Shown here in pieces: positions 33,981 through 44,304 of a stretch of DNA of 46,039 bases (the first letter of the stretch is position 1; each line of letters begins with the position of its first letter). The notes under the pieces are model-generated. The model was given only the letters and a program-made list of their open reading frames with translations. It was not told the DNA's origin and searched no databases. The DNA lies in NCBI GenBank assembly GCA_003245575.1, contig QKCR01000148.1, forward strand, positions 1-46,039, read 5' to 3'. This stretch comes from Alphaproteobacteria bacterium (GTDB lineage: Bacteria; Pseudomonadota; Alphaproteobacteria; Micavibrionales; Micavibrionaceae). The translations under genes and the position numbers were made by a program.

Positions 33981-33983
33981 GCC

Positions 33984-34649
<666 letters not shown>

Positions 34650-34730
34650 TCATTTAGTATATTTTGTCCAGTTCTTGGTTGCGAGAGTGTCAACTTTCGG
34701 GGGACGAAACGGAAGGCGGAAGCTCGGAAC

Positions 34731-35912
34731 ATGAAAAAACTCATTATTTCAGGTGTAGTTGTGGCGTTGCTTGTGGCGGCATATTTTATATATGGCGCAT
34801 TTGGCACCGAGGTTAATCCGGCAAATGCCGCCGGACCATCTGCCGGGCCACCAAAGGCTGTGTCCGTTATTCAAATTGCTCCTCAGAAAATTATTCTCAA
34901 GAAAGAATTACCGGGCCGTATTACAGCCTATCGTCAATCCCAAGTGCGCCCGCAGGTGGATGGGTTGATTGTCGAGCGGTTGTTTGAAGAAGGGTCCAAT
35001 GTCACTAAAGGCGATCAGTTGTACCAGATTGATGACGCTCGTTATGTTGCTGGTTTGAATAGTGCCAAGGCGGATTTGAAGTCGGCTGAGGCCAATATCC
35101 GATCTGTGCGCGCACAAGCCAATCGTTATAAGCAGTTGATCGAGATCGAGGCTGTATCCAAGCAGGAGTATGATAATATTCGGGCGGACGTGGACAAAGC
35201 AAGTGCCGCTATTTCTGTGGCTAAGGCTGCGGTTGATGTGGCGCAAGTCAATCTGGACTACACCAAGGTTTACGCCCCGATTTCAGGGCGTATCGGGCGG
35301 TCTTTTGTAACTGAGGGCGGTCTTGTTACGGCTAATCAGGATCAGCAATTGGCAACGATTACACAATTAGATCCTGTCTATGTAGATATGCAAGAGTCCG
35401 GAGATGAAGCCCTGCATTTGCGTTCTCGTTTGACGGGTGTGGATGAAGCCCCCGTGACAATTGTTTATGGTGATGCTTCTTCCAAAGACAGTGTGTACCC
35501 GTATGAGGGAACTTTGAAGTTTTCTGAAGTGACTGTGGATGAGACCACGGGGTCCGTCACGTTGCGCGCTGAAATTCCTAACAAAGATTACGTCTTGATG
35601 CCGGGATTGTTTGTGCGTGCTCAAATTAATATGGGCGAGAAGGATGTTCTTCTTGTGCCGCAACGCGCGACTTTGCGCGGTGCCGACGGCAAGTTGAGCC
35701 TGTGGGTTGTTGATCAGGATAACAAAGCGCAAAAACGCGTTATTGAGACCGAGCAAGCTTATAACGATCAGTGGGTTGTGACTTCGGGCGTTGAGAGCGG
35801 GGACCAGGTGATTGTTGAAGGATACCAGAAGATTGGTGCCGGTCAGGTTGTTGCACCATCCCCTTGGGTGAGTGCTGATGCAGCCGAGCAAGCTGTAACT
35901 TCTACAAAATAG
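34731..35912 (+). CDS. RND efflux pump periplasmic adaptor
   Basis: A 393-residue AcrA/MexA-type adaptor linking the RND pump to an outer-membrane channel. The N-terminus is a single anchor (residues 1-23), without a lipobox Cys, so it is membrane-anchored and not lipidated, which differs from AcrA. The lipoyl half begins LPGRITAYRQSQVRPQVDG (about 58-76), the alpha-hairpin follows (about 100-170), then LDYTKVYAPISGRIGRSFV and the barrel (LDPVYVDMQES) and membrane-proximal domains (VPQRATLRGADG). It is the first gene of the pump operon, with a 52-base gap to the transporter. No TolC-type channel gene follows. Confidence 0.95.
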   Translation: MKKLIISGVVVALLVAAYFIYGAFGTEVNPANAAGPSAGPPKAVSVIQIAPQKIILKKELPGRITAYRQSQVRPQVDGLIVERLFEEGSNVTKGDQLYQIDDARYVAGLNSAKADLKSAEANIRSVRAQANRYKQLIEIEAVSKQEYDNIRADVDKASAAISVAKAAVDVAQVNLDYTKVYAPISGRIGRSFVTEGGLVTANQDQQLATITQLDPVYVDMQESGDEALHLRSRLTGVDEAPVTIVYGDASSKDSVYPYEGTLKFSEVTVDETTGSVTLRAEIPNKDYVLMPGLFVRAQINMGEKDVLLVPQRATLRGADGKLSLWVVDQDNKAQKRVIETEQAYNDQWVVTSGVESGDQVIVEGYQKIGAGQVVAPSPWVSADAAEQAVTSTK

Positions 35913-35964
35913 ACTTAGAACATTCCTTTGCGTTGTAAGGGAATACGAACGGAGTGAATGTGTC

Positions 35965-38900
35965 ATGTCCCACTTTTTTATCGAGCGTCCTGTTTTTGCA
36001 TGGGTGATTGCGATTGTAATTATGCTGACAGGGTTACTGGCTGTCAGGTCTTTACCGATTGAGCAATATCCGAAAATTGCGCCGCCGACCGTGTCAATTC
36101 GTGCGAATTATCCGGGGGCATCTGCCGCAACAGTTGAAAATGCAGTCACTCAGGTTATCGAACAGAAGCTGACAGGGATTGATAATCTTCGTTATTTTTC
36201 TGCCAGTTCTTCTGACGGGTCGATGTCCATTACCTTGACGTTCGAGCCGGGTACAGATCCGGATATTGCGCAGGTTCAAACACAGAATAAAGTGTCTTCT
36301 GCCGTCTCGACATTGCCTCAAGAAGTGCAACAGCAAGGGGTGAGTGTTACCAAGTCCAATGACAGTTTCTTATTGGTTGTCGGGTTTTATTCCAAAGACG
36401 GGGCGATGAGTAACCAGAAAATCAGTGACTTGCTGGTGTCAAAATTTCAGGACCCGATTTCGCGTATTAACGGTGTCGGGAGCGTGCGTGTGTTCGGCGG
36501 GCAAAACGCCATGCGCGTCTGGCTTGATCCGTCCAAGCTCTATAGTTACAACCTGACGCCGATTGATGTGTATAGCGCAATTGATGTGCAAAACACCGAT
36601 ATTGCCGCGGGGCAGCTTGGCGGGACACCTGCCATTGAAGGGCAGCAAGTGAATGCCACGATTAAAGCCCAATCGCGTCTCGAGACAGTACAGGATTTCG
36701 AGAATATTGTCTTGCGGGTGAATACGGACGGGTCACAATTGCGCGTCAAAGATGTTGCCAAGGTCGAGATCGGCACGGAAGATTATGACCGTATTGCCCG
36801 TTATAAGCGTCAGCCTGCGGCGGGGATGGCTATTTCTTTGGCGACGGGTGCGAATGCTTTGGATACAGCCGATGCGGTTAAGGCGCGCGTTGAAGAGTTG
36901 GTTAAGTTCTTGCCTGAGGGCGTTGAATATATGTACCCGATTGACGCGACTCCATTTATTGAAAAATCCATTACATCTGTTGAGCATACTTTGATCGAGG
37001 CGATTGTCCTTGTGTTTCTTGTTATGTTGCTGTTTTTGCAGAACCTCAGGGCAACACTTATTCCGACGATTGCCGTTCCTGTCGTGTTGTTGGGGACGTT
37101 CGCGATTTTGCTGGCATTCGGGTATTCGATTAACGTTCTGACCATGTTTGCGATGGTTCTGGCTATCGGGTTGTTGGTGGATGATGCGATCGTCGTAGTT
37201 GAAAACGTCGAACGTATTATGAAGGATGAGGGGCTTTCGCCGAAGGAAGCGACTAAAAAATCCATGAAACAGATCACGGGTGCGTTGATCGGGATTGCTG
37301 TTGTTTTGTCGACTGTTTTTATCCCGATGGCGTTCTTTAGCGGGTCTGCGGGCGCAATTTATCGTCAGTTCTCGATTACGATTGTGTCGGCTATGGGGTT
37401 GTCTGTTCTGGTGGCTTTGGTTCTTTCACCATGCTTGTGTGCGACGCTATTAAAACCGCATCATCATAACGGACAAGGTAAGAAGCTTGAAGATGTGGCT
37501 TTCTTGTCCTGGTTTAATCGTCAGTTTAACAAGCTGCGGGATTTTTATGAGCGGACCACAAGTTATATGGCGCGCCGTATTATGCGCTTTGCTGCGATTT
37601 ATATCATTCTGGTGGGCGGGATGGTCTGGATATTCTCTGATCTTCCGACATCATTCCTGCCGAATGAAGATCAGGGATATATGTATTTGATGGCAAATAC
37701 ACCCGCCGGGTCTACGGCAGAACGGACACTTGAATCCATGAAGAAGGTCGAAGATTATTTTCTCGATCAGCAAGGCGAAAATGTCGAACATTTGTTTACA
37801 GTCGTCGGATTTTCGTTTGCAGGGTCTGCGCAGAATGCCGGTTTCGGATTTGTGGGATTAAAGGATTGGGATGAGCGGAAACGCCCTGACCAATCTGTGA
37901 CAGCCATTCAGGGGGCTGCGTTTGGGGCATTGTCCCAGATCAAGGACGCGACCGTGTATCCGATTGCGCCACCTCCAATTCGTGAGCTCGGGAACTCTTC
38001 AGGTTTCGAATTCCAATTGGTTGACCGTGCGGCTCACGGGCATGAAGCCTTAATGGCGGCACGCAATCAATTTCTGGGGATGGCGGCACAAGATCCGAGA
38101 CTGACAAGTGTGCGCCCGAACGGTCTGGATGATGTGCCTCAATATAAAATCAATATTGATAGCGAGAAGGCATCGGCTTTGGGCCTGTCTTTAAGTGACA
38201 TCAACAGGACGCTTCAGATTGCGTGGGGGTCGAGCTATGTGAATGACTTCCTTGATGACGGGCGTATCAAAAAAGTTTACCTGCAATCCGAAGCATCCGC
38301 GCGAATGATGCCGGAAGATTTGAAGAAATGGTATGTACGTAACAGTTCAGGAGACATGGTTCCGTTTAGTGCGTTTTCAACATCCGAATGGACGTTCGGG
38401 TCTCCTAAACTCGAGAGGTTCAGCGGAACATCTTCTGTGAATATTCAAGGCGGCGCGGCACAAGGCGTGAGCACTGGGGAAGCAATGGAGGCGGCGCAAG
38501 AGATTGTGAACAAGCTGCCTGCGGGGTACGGAATTGAATGGACAGGGATTTCATTTGAAGAACGTGCCGCCAGCAGTACATCTGTGATGCTATACAGTAT
38601 TTCTATTCTGGTTGTGTTCTTGTGTTTGGCTGCTTTGTATGAAAGCTGGGCTGTACCGTTTGCTGTGCTGTTGACCTTACCTTTGGGTGTTTTGGGAACG
38701 GTTGTTTCTGCCGCATTGATGAACTTCCTTGCAAATTATTTCGGATGGGCAGGGTTTTCTCTACACTTATCGAACGACGTGTATTTCCAAGTGGCGTTGT
38801 TGACGACTGTGGGATTGACGGCCAAGAACGCGATTTTGATTATCGAGTTTGCGAAAGAGTTGCGCGAGTCAGGGCATGAGATGATGGAATCCATTTCCAC

Positions 38901-39189
38901 GGCGGCACGTTTGCGTTTCCGTCCGATCATCATGACCTCTATGGCTTTTATTCTTGGTGTTACGCCTTTGGCGTTATCATCAGGGGCGGGGGCTGCTGCG
39001 CAAAATGCGATTGGTATATCTGTGATGGGCGGGATGATTGCCGCGACCTTTATCGCAATTTTCTTCGTGCCGATGTTTTATGTTTTGATCGAGAAAATCT
39101 TCCATAAGAAACAACTTGTCGAAGAACAGCATTCTCACCACTCTCACAATCATAATTCGATTGTGGATGGGCATATAGAAGAGCAATAG
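35965..39189 (+). CDS. RND multidrug efflux transporter (HAE1 family)
   Basis: The 1074-residue AcrB-type pump exports hydrophobic drugs by proton exchange. It begins MSHFFIERPVFAWVIAIVIM and has the usual twelve membrane spans. The proton-relay Asp pair is in IGLLVDDAIVVVENVERIM (about residue 410), and the partner lysine in LTAKNAILIIEFAKE (about 952). ANYPGASAATVE and SPRINGVGSV-like porter motifs are present. The C-terminal tail is unusual: HSHHSHNHNSIVDGHIEEQ carries a run of histidines that is not typical of AcrB. It may bind metal, but this is only suggested by composition. GGAG precedes the ATG by ten bases. Confidence 0.96.
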   Translation: MSHFFIERPVFAWVIAIVIMLTGLLAVRSLPIEQYPKIAPPTVSIRANYPGASAATVENAVTQVIEQKLTGIDNLRYFSASSSDGSMSITLTFEPGTDPDIAQVQTQNKVSSAVSTLPQEVQQQGVSVTKSNDSFLLVVGFYSKDGAMSNQKISDLLVSKFQDPISRINGVGSVRVFGGQNAMRVWLDPSKLYSYNLTPIDVYSAIDVQNTDIAAGQLGGTPAIEGQQVNATIKAQSRLETVQDFENIVLRVNTDGSQLRVKDVAKVEIGTEDYDRIARYKRQPAAGMAISLATGANALDTADAVKARVEELVKFLPEGVEYMYPIDATPFIEKSITSVEHTLIEAIVLVFLVMLLFLQNLRATLIPTIAVPVVLLGTFAILLAFGYSINVLTMFAMVLAIGLLVDDAIVVVENVERIMKDEGLSPKEATKKSMKQITGALIGIAVVLSTVFIPMAFFSGSAGAIYRQFSITIVSAMGLSVLVALVLSPCLCATLLKPHHHNGQGKKLEDVAFLSWFNRQFNKLRDFYERTTSYMARRIMRFAAIYIILVGGMVWIFSDLPTSFLPNEDQGYMYLMANTPAGSTAERTLESMKKVEDYFLDQQGENVEHLFTVVGFSFAGSAQNAGFGFVGLKDWDERKRPDQSVTAIQGAAFGALSQIKDATVYPIAPPPIRELGNSSGFEFQLVDRAAHGHEALMAARNQFLGMAAQDPRLTSVRPNGLDDVPQYKINIDSEKASALGLSLSDINRTLQIAWGSSYVNDFLDDGRIKKVYLQSEASARMMPEDLKKWYVRNSSGDMVPFSAFSTSEWTFGSPKLERFSGTSSVNIQGGAAQGVSTGEAMEAAQEIVNKLPAGYGIEWTGISFEERAASSTSVMLYSISILVVFLCLAALYESWAVPFAVLLTLPLGVLGTVVSAALMNFLANYFGWAGFSLHLSNDVYFQVALLTTVGLTAKNAILIIEFAKELRESGHEMMESISTAARLRFRPIIMTSMAFILGVTPLALSSGAGAAAQNAIGISVMGGMIAATFIAIFFVPMFYVLIEKIFHKKQLVEEQHSHHSHNHNSIVDGHIEEQ

Positions 39190-39523
39190 AAGAGTAAATA
39201 GATACGGGTTTTTCTGGGCTATATTTTTGATTGGTGCGGGCGGGATATTCGTTGAGGAAAAGCCAAGAGTTGCCGGGCTTGAACTCGCTCTTTAAAAAAG
39301 ACCTTGCCAAGCAGGTCGGAGATGTGTTTTTCTTGAACCATGATTAGTGCTTTTAACACCATCCGTTCCATCCGAAGCAGCCGACGTAGTTACGCGCTGT
39401 GTTCAGGTTGGTGTGCATAATCCGTCTAATTAGATCCTCACATTTCTGACCTGTTCCGCAGCGCGTAAAGCCCAATTCGCGTTATTTGAAGCTTATATTA
39501 ATCAATTAGGAAGCAGGTCTTAT
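39190..39523. other. Intergenic region between the RND gene and argG
   Basis: These 334 bases hold no convincing gene. A 40-codon minus frame (39219-39341) lacks a ribosome site. The only structured element I see is an inverted repeat at 39390-39468. A stem with a bulge at about 39301-39318 (GACCT with AGGTC) is followed by a weak T run and may terminate the pump operon. Confidence 0.6.
39390..39468 (+). other. Structured element in the argG leader
   Basis: TTACGCGCTG (39390-39399) pairs perfectly with CAGCGCGTAA (39459-39468). Inside, CAGGT (39404-39408) pairs with ACCTG (39449-39453), across an internal loop, leaving a 40-base apical region that includes the palindrome TCTAATTAGA (39425-39434). 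No U run follows, so it is not a simple terminator. It ends 55 bases before the argG ATG. A tRNA was considered and rejected because no T-arm consensus is present. Confidence 0.4.
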
Positions 39524-40756
39524 ATGACACAGGAAAATAAAAAAGTTGTTCTCGCATATTCCGGCGGGTTGGATACATCCATAATTCTGAAGTGGCTTAT
39601 TCTCAAAGGATATGACGTTATCGCATTTCTGGCGGATGTTGGTCAGAAGGAAGATTTTGAGGCGGCCAAAGCTAAGGCTCTTAGTCTTGGCGCATCCAAA
39701 GTTTACATCGAAGATTTAAAAGAAGAATTCGTCACAGATTATATTTATCCGGCTTTTGCGGCGGGAGCTATTTATGAGGGGAGGTATCTTCTGGGGACGT
39801 CTTTGGCGCGCCCTTTGATTGCCAAGGCGCAGATCGAGGTTGCCCAAAAAGAGAATGCGGCTTTTGTTGCGCATGGTGCGACAGGCAAAGGGAATGACCA
39901 AATCCGTTTTGAGCTGACCTACTATGCTTTGCAGCCTGATATTCAAGTGTTGGCGCCGTGGAAAATGCCCGAGTTTCTGAGTGAGTTTAAAGGGCGGAGC
40001 GATATGCTTGATTTTGCAGATAAGCATCAAATTCCTGTCACGGCAAGTCGTAAGAAACCGTATTCGGAGGATGACAATCTTTTGCACATTAGTCATGAGG
40101 CAGGAATTCTCGAAGACCCGTCTGCTATCTGTGATGAAGAGATATATTCGAGAACGGTTTCTCCGGAAAAAGCACCTGATACTGCTGAATTTGTAAATCT
40201 GACCTTTAAAAACGGACATCCTATTTGTTTGAAATTCTTGGATGGGGGAAAAGTAGTTGAAGGGAGTCTGCCGATTTTTAACGCGCTCAATGATCTGGGA
40301 TCAAAGCACGGTATCGGTCGTTTGGATATGGTTGAAAACAGGTTTGTCGGAATTAAATCCAGAGGGGTTTACGAGACACCGGGAGGGGCGATTTTAAAAG
40401 CAGCTCATCAGGATTTATGTGGTCTGACAATTGATCGGGAGGTGATGCGTCTTTATGAATTATTCGCCGGAAAGATTTCGGATTTGATTTATAACGGGTT
40501 CTGGTTTTCTCCTGAGATGGATGTCTTGTCTTCTGCTGCGAAGAAAATTCAGGAGAATGTAGAAGGGGATGTCACTCTTAAGCTCTATAAAGGAGTGGCG
40601 TATCCTGTGGCGCGGACGTCTGCGAAATCACTCTACAATTCCGAATTGTCTTCTATGGATATAGAAGGCGGGTATAATCAGGTAGATGCAGGTGGATTTA
40701 TCCGGATCAATGCCATTCGCTTAAAAGCGCATCATGCTATAAAGTCTTTGAAGTAG
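39524..40756 (+). CDS. argG: Argininosuccinate synthase
   Basis: ArgG joins citrulline and aspartate with ATP in arginine biosynthesis. The 410-residue protein has the N-type ATP pyrophosphatase loop [18 protein letters not shown] (about 8-25), [12 protein letters not shown] (about 119-130, citrulline and aspartate contacts) and the later [16 protein letters not shown] block. AGGAAG lies upstream of the ATG. The argH gene follows after 13 bases, with GGAGAGG as ribosome site, so the pair is an operon for the last two arginine steps. Confidence 0.98.
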   Translation: MTQENKKVVLAYSGGLDTSIILKWLILKGYDVIAFLADVGQKEDFEAAKAKALSLGASKVYIEDLKEEFVTDYIYPAFAAGAIYEGRYLLGTSLARPLIAKAQIEVAQKENAAFVAHGATGKGNDQIRFELTYYALQPDIQVLAPWKMPEFLSEFKGRSDMLDFADKHQIPVTASRKKPYSEDDNLLHISHEAGILEDPSAICDEEIYSRTVSPEKAPDTAEFVNLTFKNGHPICLKFLDGGKVVEGSLPIFNALNDLGSKHGIGRLDMVENRFVGIKSRGVYETPGGAILKAAHQDLCGLTIDREVMRLYELFAGKISDLIYNGFWFSPEMDVLSSAAKKIQENVEGDVTLKLYKGVAYPVARTSAKSLYNSELSSMDIEGGYNQVDAGGFIRINAIRLKAHHAIKSLK

Positions 40757-40769
40757 ATCGGAGAGGTAA

Positions 40770-42158
40770 ATGTCCAAGAAATTATGGGGAGGCGGATTTT
40801 CTCAAACCGCCTCCGTGAAACTGGAAGAATTCTGGAACTCGATCGGGTTTGATCAGCGGTTGGCGGAATTTGATATTCGGGGCAGTATGGCTCACGCGAG
40901 GATGCTTGGGGCATGCGGCATTGTCCCTGAAGATGACGCTGAAAAAATTATAGGTGGATTGACGTCAATTCTGGATGATCTGAATTCAGGAAAACTTGAA
41001 TTCCGTCTGGAGGATGAGGATATTCATATGAATATCGAGCGGACATTGACAGAGAAGATCGGACCTGTTGCCGGAAAGTTGCATACCGCACGCAGTCGTA
41101 ACGATCAGGTTGTTCTTGATATGCATTTATATGTCCGGCATGAAGCAGAAGAGATCAGCACTCTTCTTCGTGAACTGGCAAAAGCGTTTTTGAAACAAGC
41201 CGAGCAAAATATAACGACCATTATGCCGGGTTATACGCATTTGCAGAGGGCGCAGCCTGTGACTTTTGCCCATCATCTTTTGGCGTATGTCTGGATGTTT
41301 GTTCGGGATATGGAACGGATAAAATCTGTTCAAAAATCGGTGTCACTATCTCCTTTGGGAGCGGGAGCTTTGGCAGGCACGACCTTTCCGATTGATCGTG
41401 ACTATGTTGCCCAAGAGCTGGGGTTTGACGGGATTTATCAGAATAGTCTTGATGCCGTGAGTAATCGCGACTTTATTCTGGAACTCTTATCGGCCAATGC
41501 CATTATAGCTGCACATTTATCTCGTTTTTGTGAGGAAGTTATCTTGTGGGTCTCTTCCGAGTTTTCTTTTGTAAAACTCTCTGATGCGTATTGTACGGGG
41601 AGCAGTATGATGCCCCAGAAAAAGAATGCGGATTTGGCAGAGTTGGTGCGTGGGAAAACAGGCCGTGTCTATGGTGCTCTGACAACAATGCTGACAATTC
41701 TCAAGGGGCTGCCTTTGGCCTATAATAAGGATTTCCAAGAGGATAAGGAATGTCTGTTTGATAGTGTTGATACGATCAAAGGCTGCCTTTATCACTTAAC
41801 GGGTATGGTGGAAACCATGTCTGCAAAACCCGAGAGCATGTTGGCGGCAACCAAGCAAGGATTCCTGAACGCCACTGATTTTGCAGACTATCTTGTCGGT
41901 AAAGGATTGCCGTTTCGGGAAGCTCATGAAGTTTCTGCAAAGCTTGTTGCGGAATGTCTTGAGAAGGGGCAAACGCTGGAGGATTTGTCGCTCGATGAAT
42001 GGACATCTATTCACCCGTTGATCGGAAACGATGTGTTGGATGCTATTAATATCCGGAATGTGTTGGATAGGCGGCAATCGCAAGGTGGTCCTGCGCCTGT
42101 GCGTGTTAAAGAGCAGATCAATTGTTTACGGATATGTCTGGACGGGTTGTCGGAATAA
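40770..42158 (+). CDS. argH: Argininosuccinate lyase
   Basis: ArgH splits argininosuccinate to arginine and fumarate. The 462 residues have normal length, with [19 protein letters not shown] (about 107-125), the [20 protein letters not shown]-like segment ([19 protein letters not shown]) with the catalytic His, and the superfamily signature [12 protein letters not shown] (about 278-289). It is 13 bases downstream of argG. Its 3' end overlaps a small out-of-frame ORF (42134-42271). Confidence 0.98.
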   Translation: [462 protein letters not shown]

Positions 42159-42271
42159 GAACGCAGCCAGCTGCTGGGGCTGTGCCGTTTACTGGGTACA
42201 CGCCTGTTGCACTTAATGTTCTTGAGCAAATGCGTAAGGCTGAAGGCTTTCAATACTCTCAACCGAAGTAG
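42134..42271 (+). CDS. Putative small protein overlapping the argH 3' end
   Basis: A 45-codon frame begins at the ATG at 42134, 25 bases before the argH stop and in a different frame, and ends with TAG at 42269-42271. It encodes MSGRVVGIRTQPAAGAVPF at the start and EQMRKAEGFQYSQPK at the end. There is only a weak ACGGAT ribosome site, but coupling to argH would not need one. In some proteobacteria a small protein gene follows argH, but this one lacks the lipobox those have. It could be spurious. Confidence 0.35.
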   Translation: MSGRVVGIRTQPAAGAVPFTGYTPVALNVLEQMRKAEGFQYSQPK

Positions 42272-42432
42272 GTTTTTGTCATGGCTGGTAGGCTAAAAAC
42301 ACAAAACTTATAAAATATATAAGATTTATTTTTGAAAATCTTAATTTCGATACGGTTCGTAAAGATTCTTTGCGTTTCCCTGTCCAAAAGTGTATATTTC
42401 TTAGGAATTCATTAAGATTTTGGGGGTTTACC

Positions 42433-43107
42433 ATGGCCACTTCTTCAGTTTTTCGTCGTTCTGCGGCTGCTGCCGCAATGCTTGTAGCCGTATTCGGTGT
42501 TGCTGCTAATGCACAGGCAGGTGGATTAGAAGCAGGTAAGTGCTATTCAAAGGCTGCTGCGGAAGCGGTTTTGGCGCAAGAAGGTCAGAAGCCGATTTTT
42601 GGTGGCGATCGTATTGCAGACTCTAAGCCAGCTAACATCTTTTTCGTGAATGATAGTGGCTATGGATATAATATTGAAGGCGACCAATCTTTGGGGATAC
42701 CATCCCAGAAATTGTGCGCCAGAGCTGCTTATAAAAATGTTCATATCAATAGCCGTGATAATCCTGAAATTCCTAGCTGGGGACAGAACATAAAGAATAA
42801 TGGTGGTATTGATGTTCATAAGGCCTATCAAACTGGTGGGCGTCTGGTTTTTGCTGCACAATCCTATTCAGTAAAAGGTGGCAAGGAAGTTGATGGACAA
42901 GCTATAACCGTTATGGCGGGTAGTACAGAGAGTGGGCGGACAGATGCTGCTGTCTGGTCAGTCAGTTCTGCGGGTGTGCCGGATGATTTGTTCTCAATGG
43001 TAAAGTTCAGTGTATTTCCGCATATGAATACGCTGATTGCGCAAGCTCAAGCGCAGCGGAATGCATCTTTATCTAATGGAACAGCCGTTGCCATGGCTCC
43101 GCGATAA
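42433..43107 (+). CDS. Secreted hypothetical protein
   Basis: The ATG at 42433, preceded by GGGGG, opens a signal peptide (MATSSVFRRSAAAAAMLVAV, cleavage after AQA near residue 29), giving 224 residues. The frame is open 63 bases further upstream, but that extension lacks a ribosome site. The mature part has Cys37 near the start (AGKCYSKAAAEAVLAQEGQ) and Cys94 (KLCARAAYKNVHINS), which could pair, and many Gly/Asn turns. I recognise no family. It converges on the coiled-coil gene with an eight-base gap. Confidence 0.7.
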   Translation: MATSSVFRRSAAAAAMLVAVFGVAANAQAGGLEAGKCYSKAAAEAVLAQEGQKPIFGGDRIADSKPANIFFVNDSGYGYNIEGDQSLGIPSQKLCARAAYKNVHINSRDNPEIPSWGQNIKNNGGIDVHKAYQTGGRLVFAAQSYSVKGGKEVDGQAITVMAGSTESGRTDAAVWSVSSAGVPDDLFSMVKFSVFPHMNTLIAQAQAQRNASLSNGTAVAMAPR

Positions 43108-43115
43108 TTTAAAAA

Positions 43116-44303
43116 TCAACCGAATCCATAATTTCCAACAGGGGCGGCCGCGGCCGCCTTTGGTTGTGTTTGCTCTTGTTGTGGTTGGGCTGTGGGTTCA
43201 ACCGTAATGGTCGATCCTGCTTTTTCATTGTAAGTAGGGGTTAATGCAGTTTCTGATTTTATTTCTGTCGGAGTGGCAGATGAAAAAATGGAATGTTGTT
43301 GCGATGGGGCGGCAGCTTGTAATTTTGGTTCAGAAATATCCTGTTTATTTGCTAATAAATCTGCACCTAGCGATGCTGACATTTCTGTACTTTGAGAAGC
43401 TACGGCATCAACTTTGTTGGTTAAACCTGCTTTCCAACCGGACTCATATTGCTCTTTGAATTTTTCCATGTCGGCGGCGACTTGTTTGTCGCGTTTTAGT
43501 CTTTCGAGTTCGGCTTGTTCTTCCTCAGAGAGTCTTCCTTGGCGTTCTTTTTCAAGAAGTTCGAGTGTGCGTTTTAATTTATCGGCACGTTTTTTTGCTT
43601 CTTCTTTTGAGACGCCTTCGCTTTCCAATTGCTGGGTAAATCTGTTGTAATTGGATGGGTCTTGCATGAAGAGATACATATTGTGCAAATCTGCACCGGA
43701 GAATTGTTTTCCACCGATTGTGTGCATTTGTGCATCCCACTGAGCCATGTGCTCTTCGCGCATTTGTTCCATCTGTTCCTGATGGAGGTCGTTGCGCAGG
43801 TCTCTCATTTGCTGTTCGATGGCGGCGGCGCGTTTGCGGGCTCTTTGTGCGGGCGTCAGGTCTTCATCGTCCCCGTCATCTCCCATGTCTTCGATTTCGG
43901 CGATGGTCATGTTGGCAATGAAGGCATTTTGTTTTTGGTCGATTGCTCTAGAAAAATTAAGCATCACATCATTGGCAAATGCCATGGCATCGGATGCGTG
44001 GGCAATTGCAATCTCTTCCATGATCGGGTTGTGCATGATGCCGTAGGTCATCAGTGCTTCGCCCGGTGTCATATCTTTCATCAGGTCTTCCGGAGTAGCC
44101 TGAGAGAGGGGAAGGAAATCTTCGGGTTTATAGTTATTGATAAGATACTGCGCGCCATTCGCAAATTCAGCCTGTACGGCTTGCGAATAGGCGCTGAGAT
44201 TTATACCTGTTGATAGGTCTGTACTCAGGTCTGCACTCACGTCTGCAGGTTCTGCGGACAGCCGATCGGCTCTCTCGATTGTATCTAGTCCTAAGGACAC
44301 CAT
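43116..44303 (-). CDS. Hypothetical coiled-coil protein
   Basis: A 395-residue protein without signal peptide or membrane spans. The N-terminal third holds a Thr/Ser/Asp repeat-like stretch (ADVSADLSTDLSTG, residues 20-33), then a helical region with EEIAIAHASDAMAFANDVM and, from about 145 to 290, a charged coiled coil (LTPAQRARKRAAAIEQQM, KKRADKLKRTLELLEKERQ, EEEQAELERLKRDKQ). The last 80 residues are Ser/Thr/Gln/Pro-rich and end in an Ala run encoded by a 16-base GC palindrome (43143-43158). No family is recognised; a structural role is an inference. Its GGGGGGAGAAA ribosome site is exactly complementary to a sequence at 44520-44533 in the predicted leader. Confidence 0.7.
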   Translation of the reverse strand: MVSLGLDTIERADRLSAEPADVSADLSTDLSTGINLSAYSQAVQAEFANGAQYLINNYKPEDFLPLSQATPEDLMKDMTPGEALMTYGIMHNPIMEEIAIAHASDAMAFANDVMLNFSRAIDQKQNAFIANMTIAEIEDMGDDGDDEDLTPAQRARKRAAAIEQQMRDLRNDLHQEQMEQMREEHMAQWDAQMHTIGGKQFSGADLHNMYLFMQDPSNYNRFTQQLESEGVSKEEAKKRADKLKRTLELLEKERQGRLSEEEQAELERLKRDKQVAADMEKFKEQYESGWKAGLTNKVDAVASQSTEMSASLGADLLANKQDISEPKLQAAAPSQQHSIFSSATPTEIKSETALTPTYNEKAGSTITVEPTAQPQQEQTQPKAAAAAPVGNYGFG

Positions 44304-44304
44304 T

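Noticed and set aside
39219-39341. A 40-codon minus-strand frame beginning MVQEKHISDLLGK between the RND gene and argG
   Set aside because: It has no ribosome-binding site, no promoter that I can see and no recognisable relative, so it does not meet the standard for a feature.
39390-39468. A 79-base element that could be taken for a tRNA by its length and long terminal stem
   Set aside because: No TTCRA T-loop, D-arm pairing or anticodon arm can be drawn; the ten-pair end stem is longer than an acceptor stem.
43143-43158. A 16-base GC-only palindrome
   Set aside because: It encodes an alanine run near the C-terminus of the coiled-coil protein; a separate regulatory role has no support beyond the symmetry.
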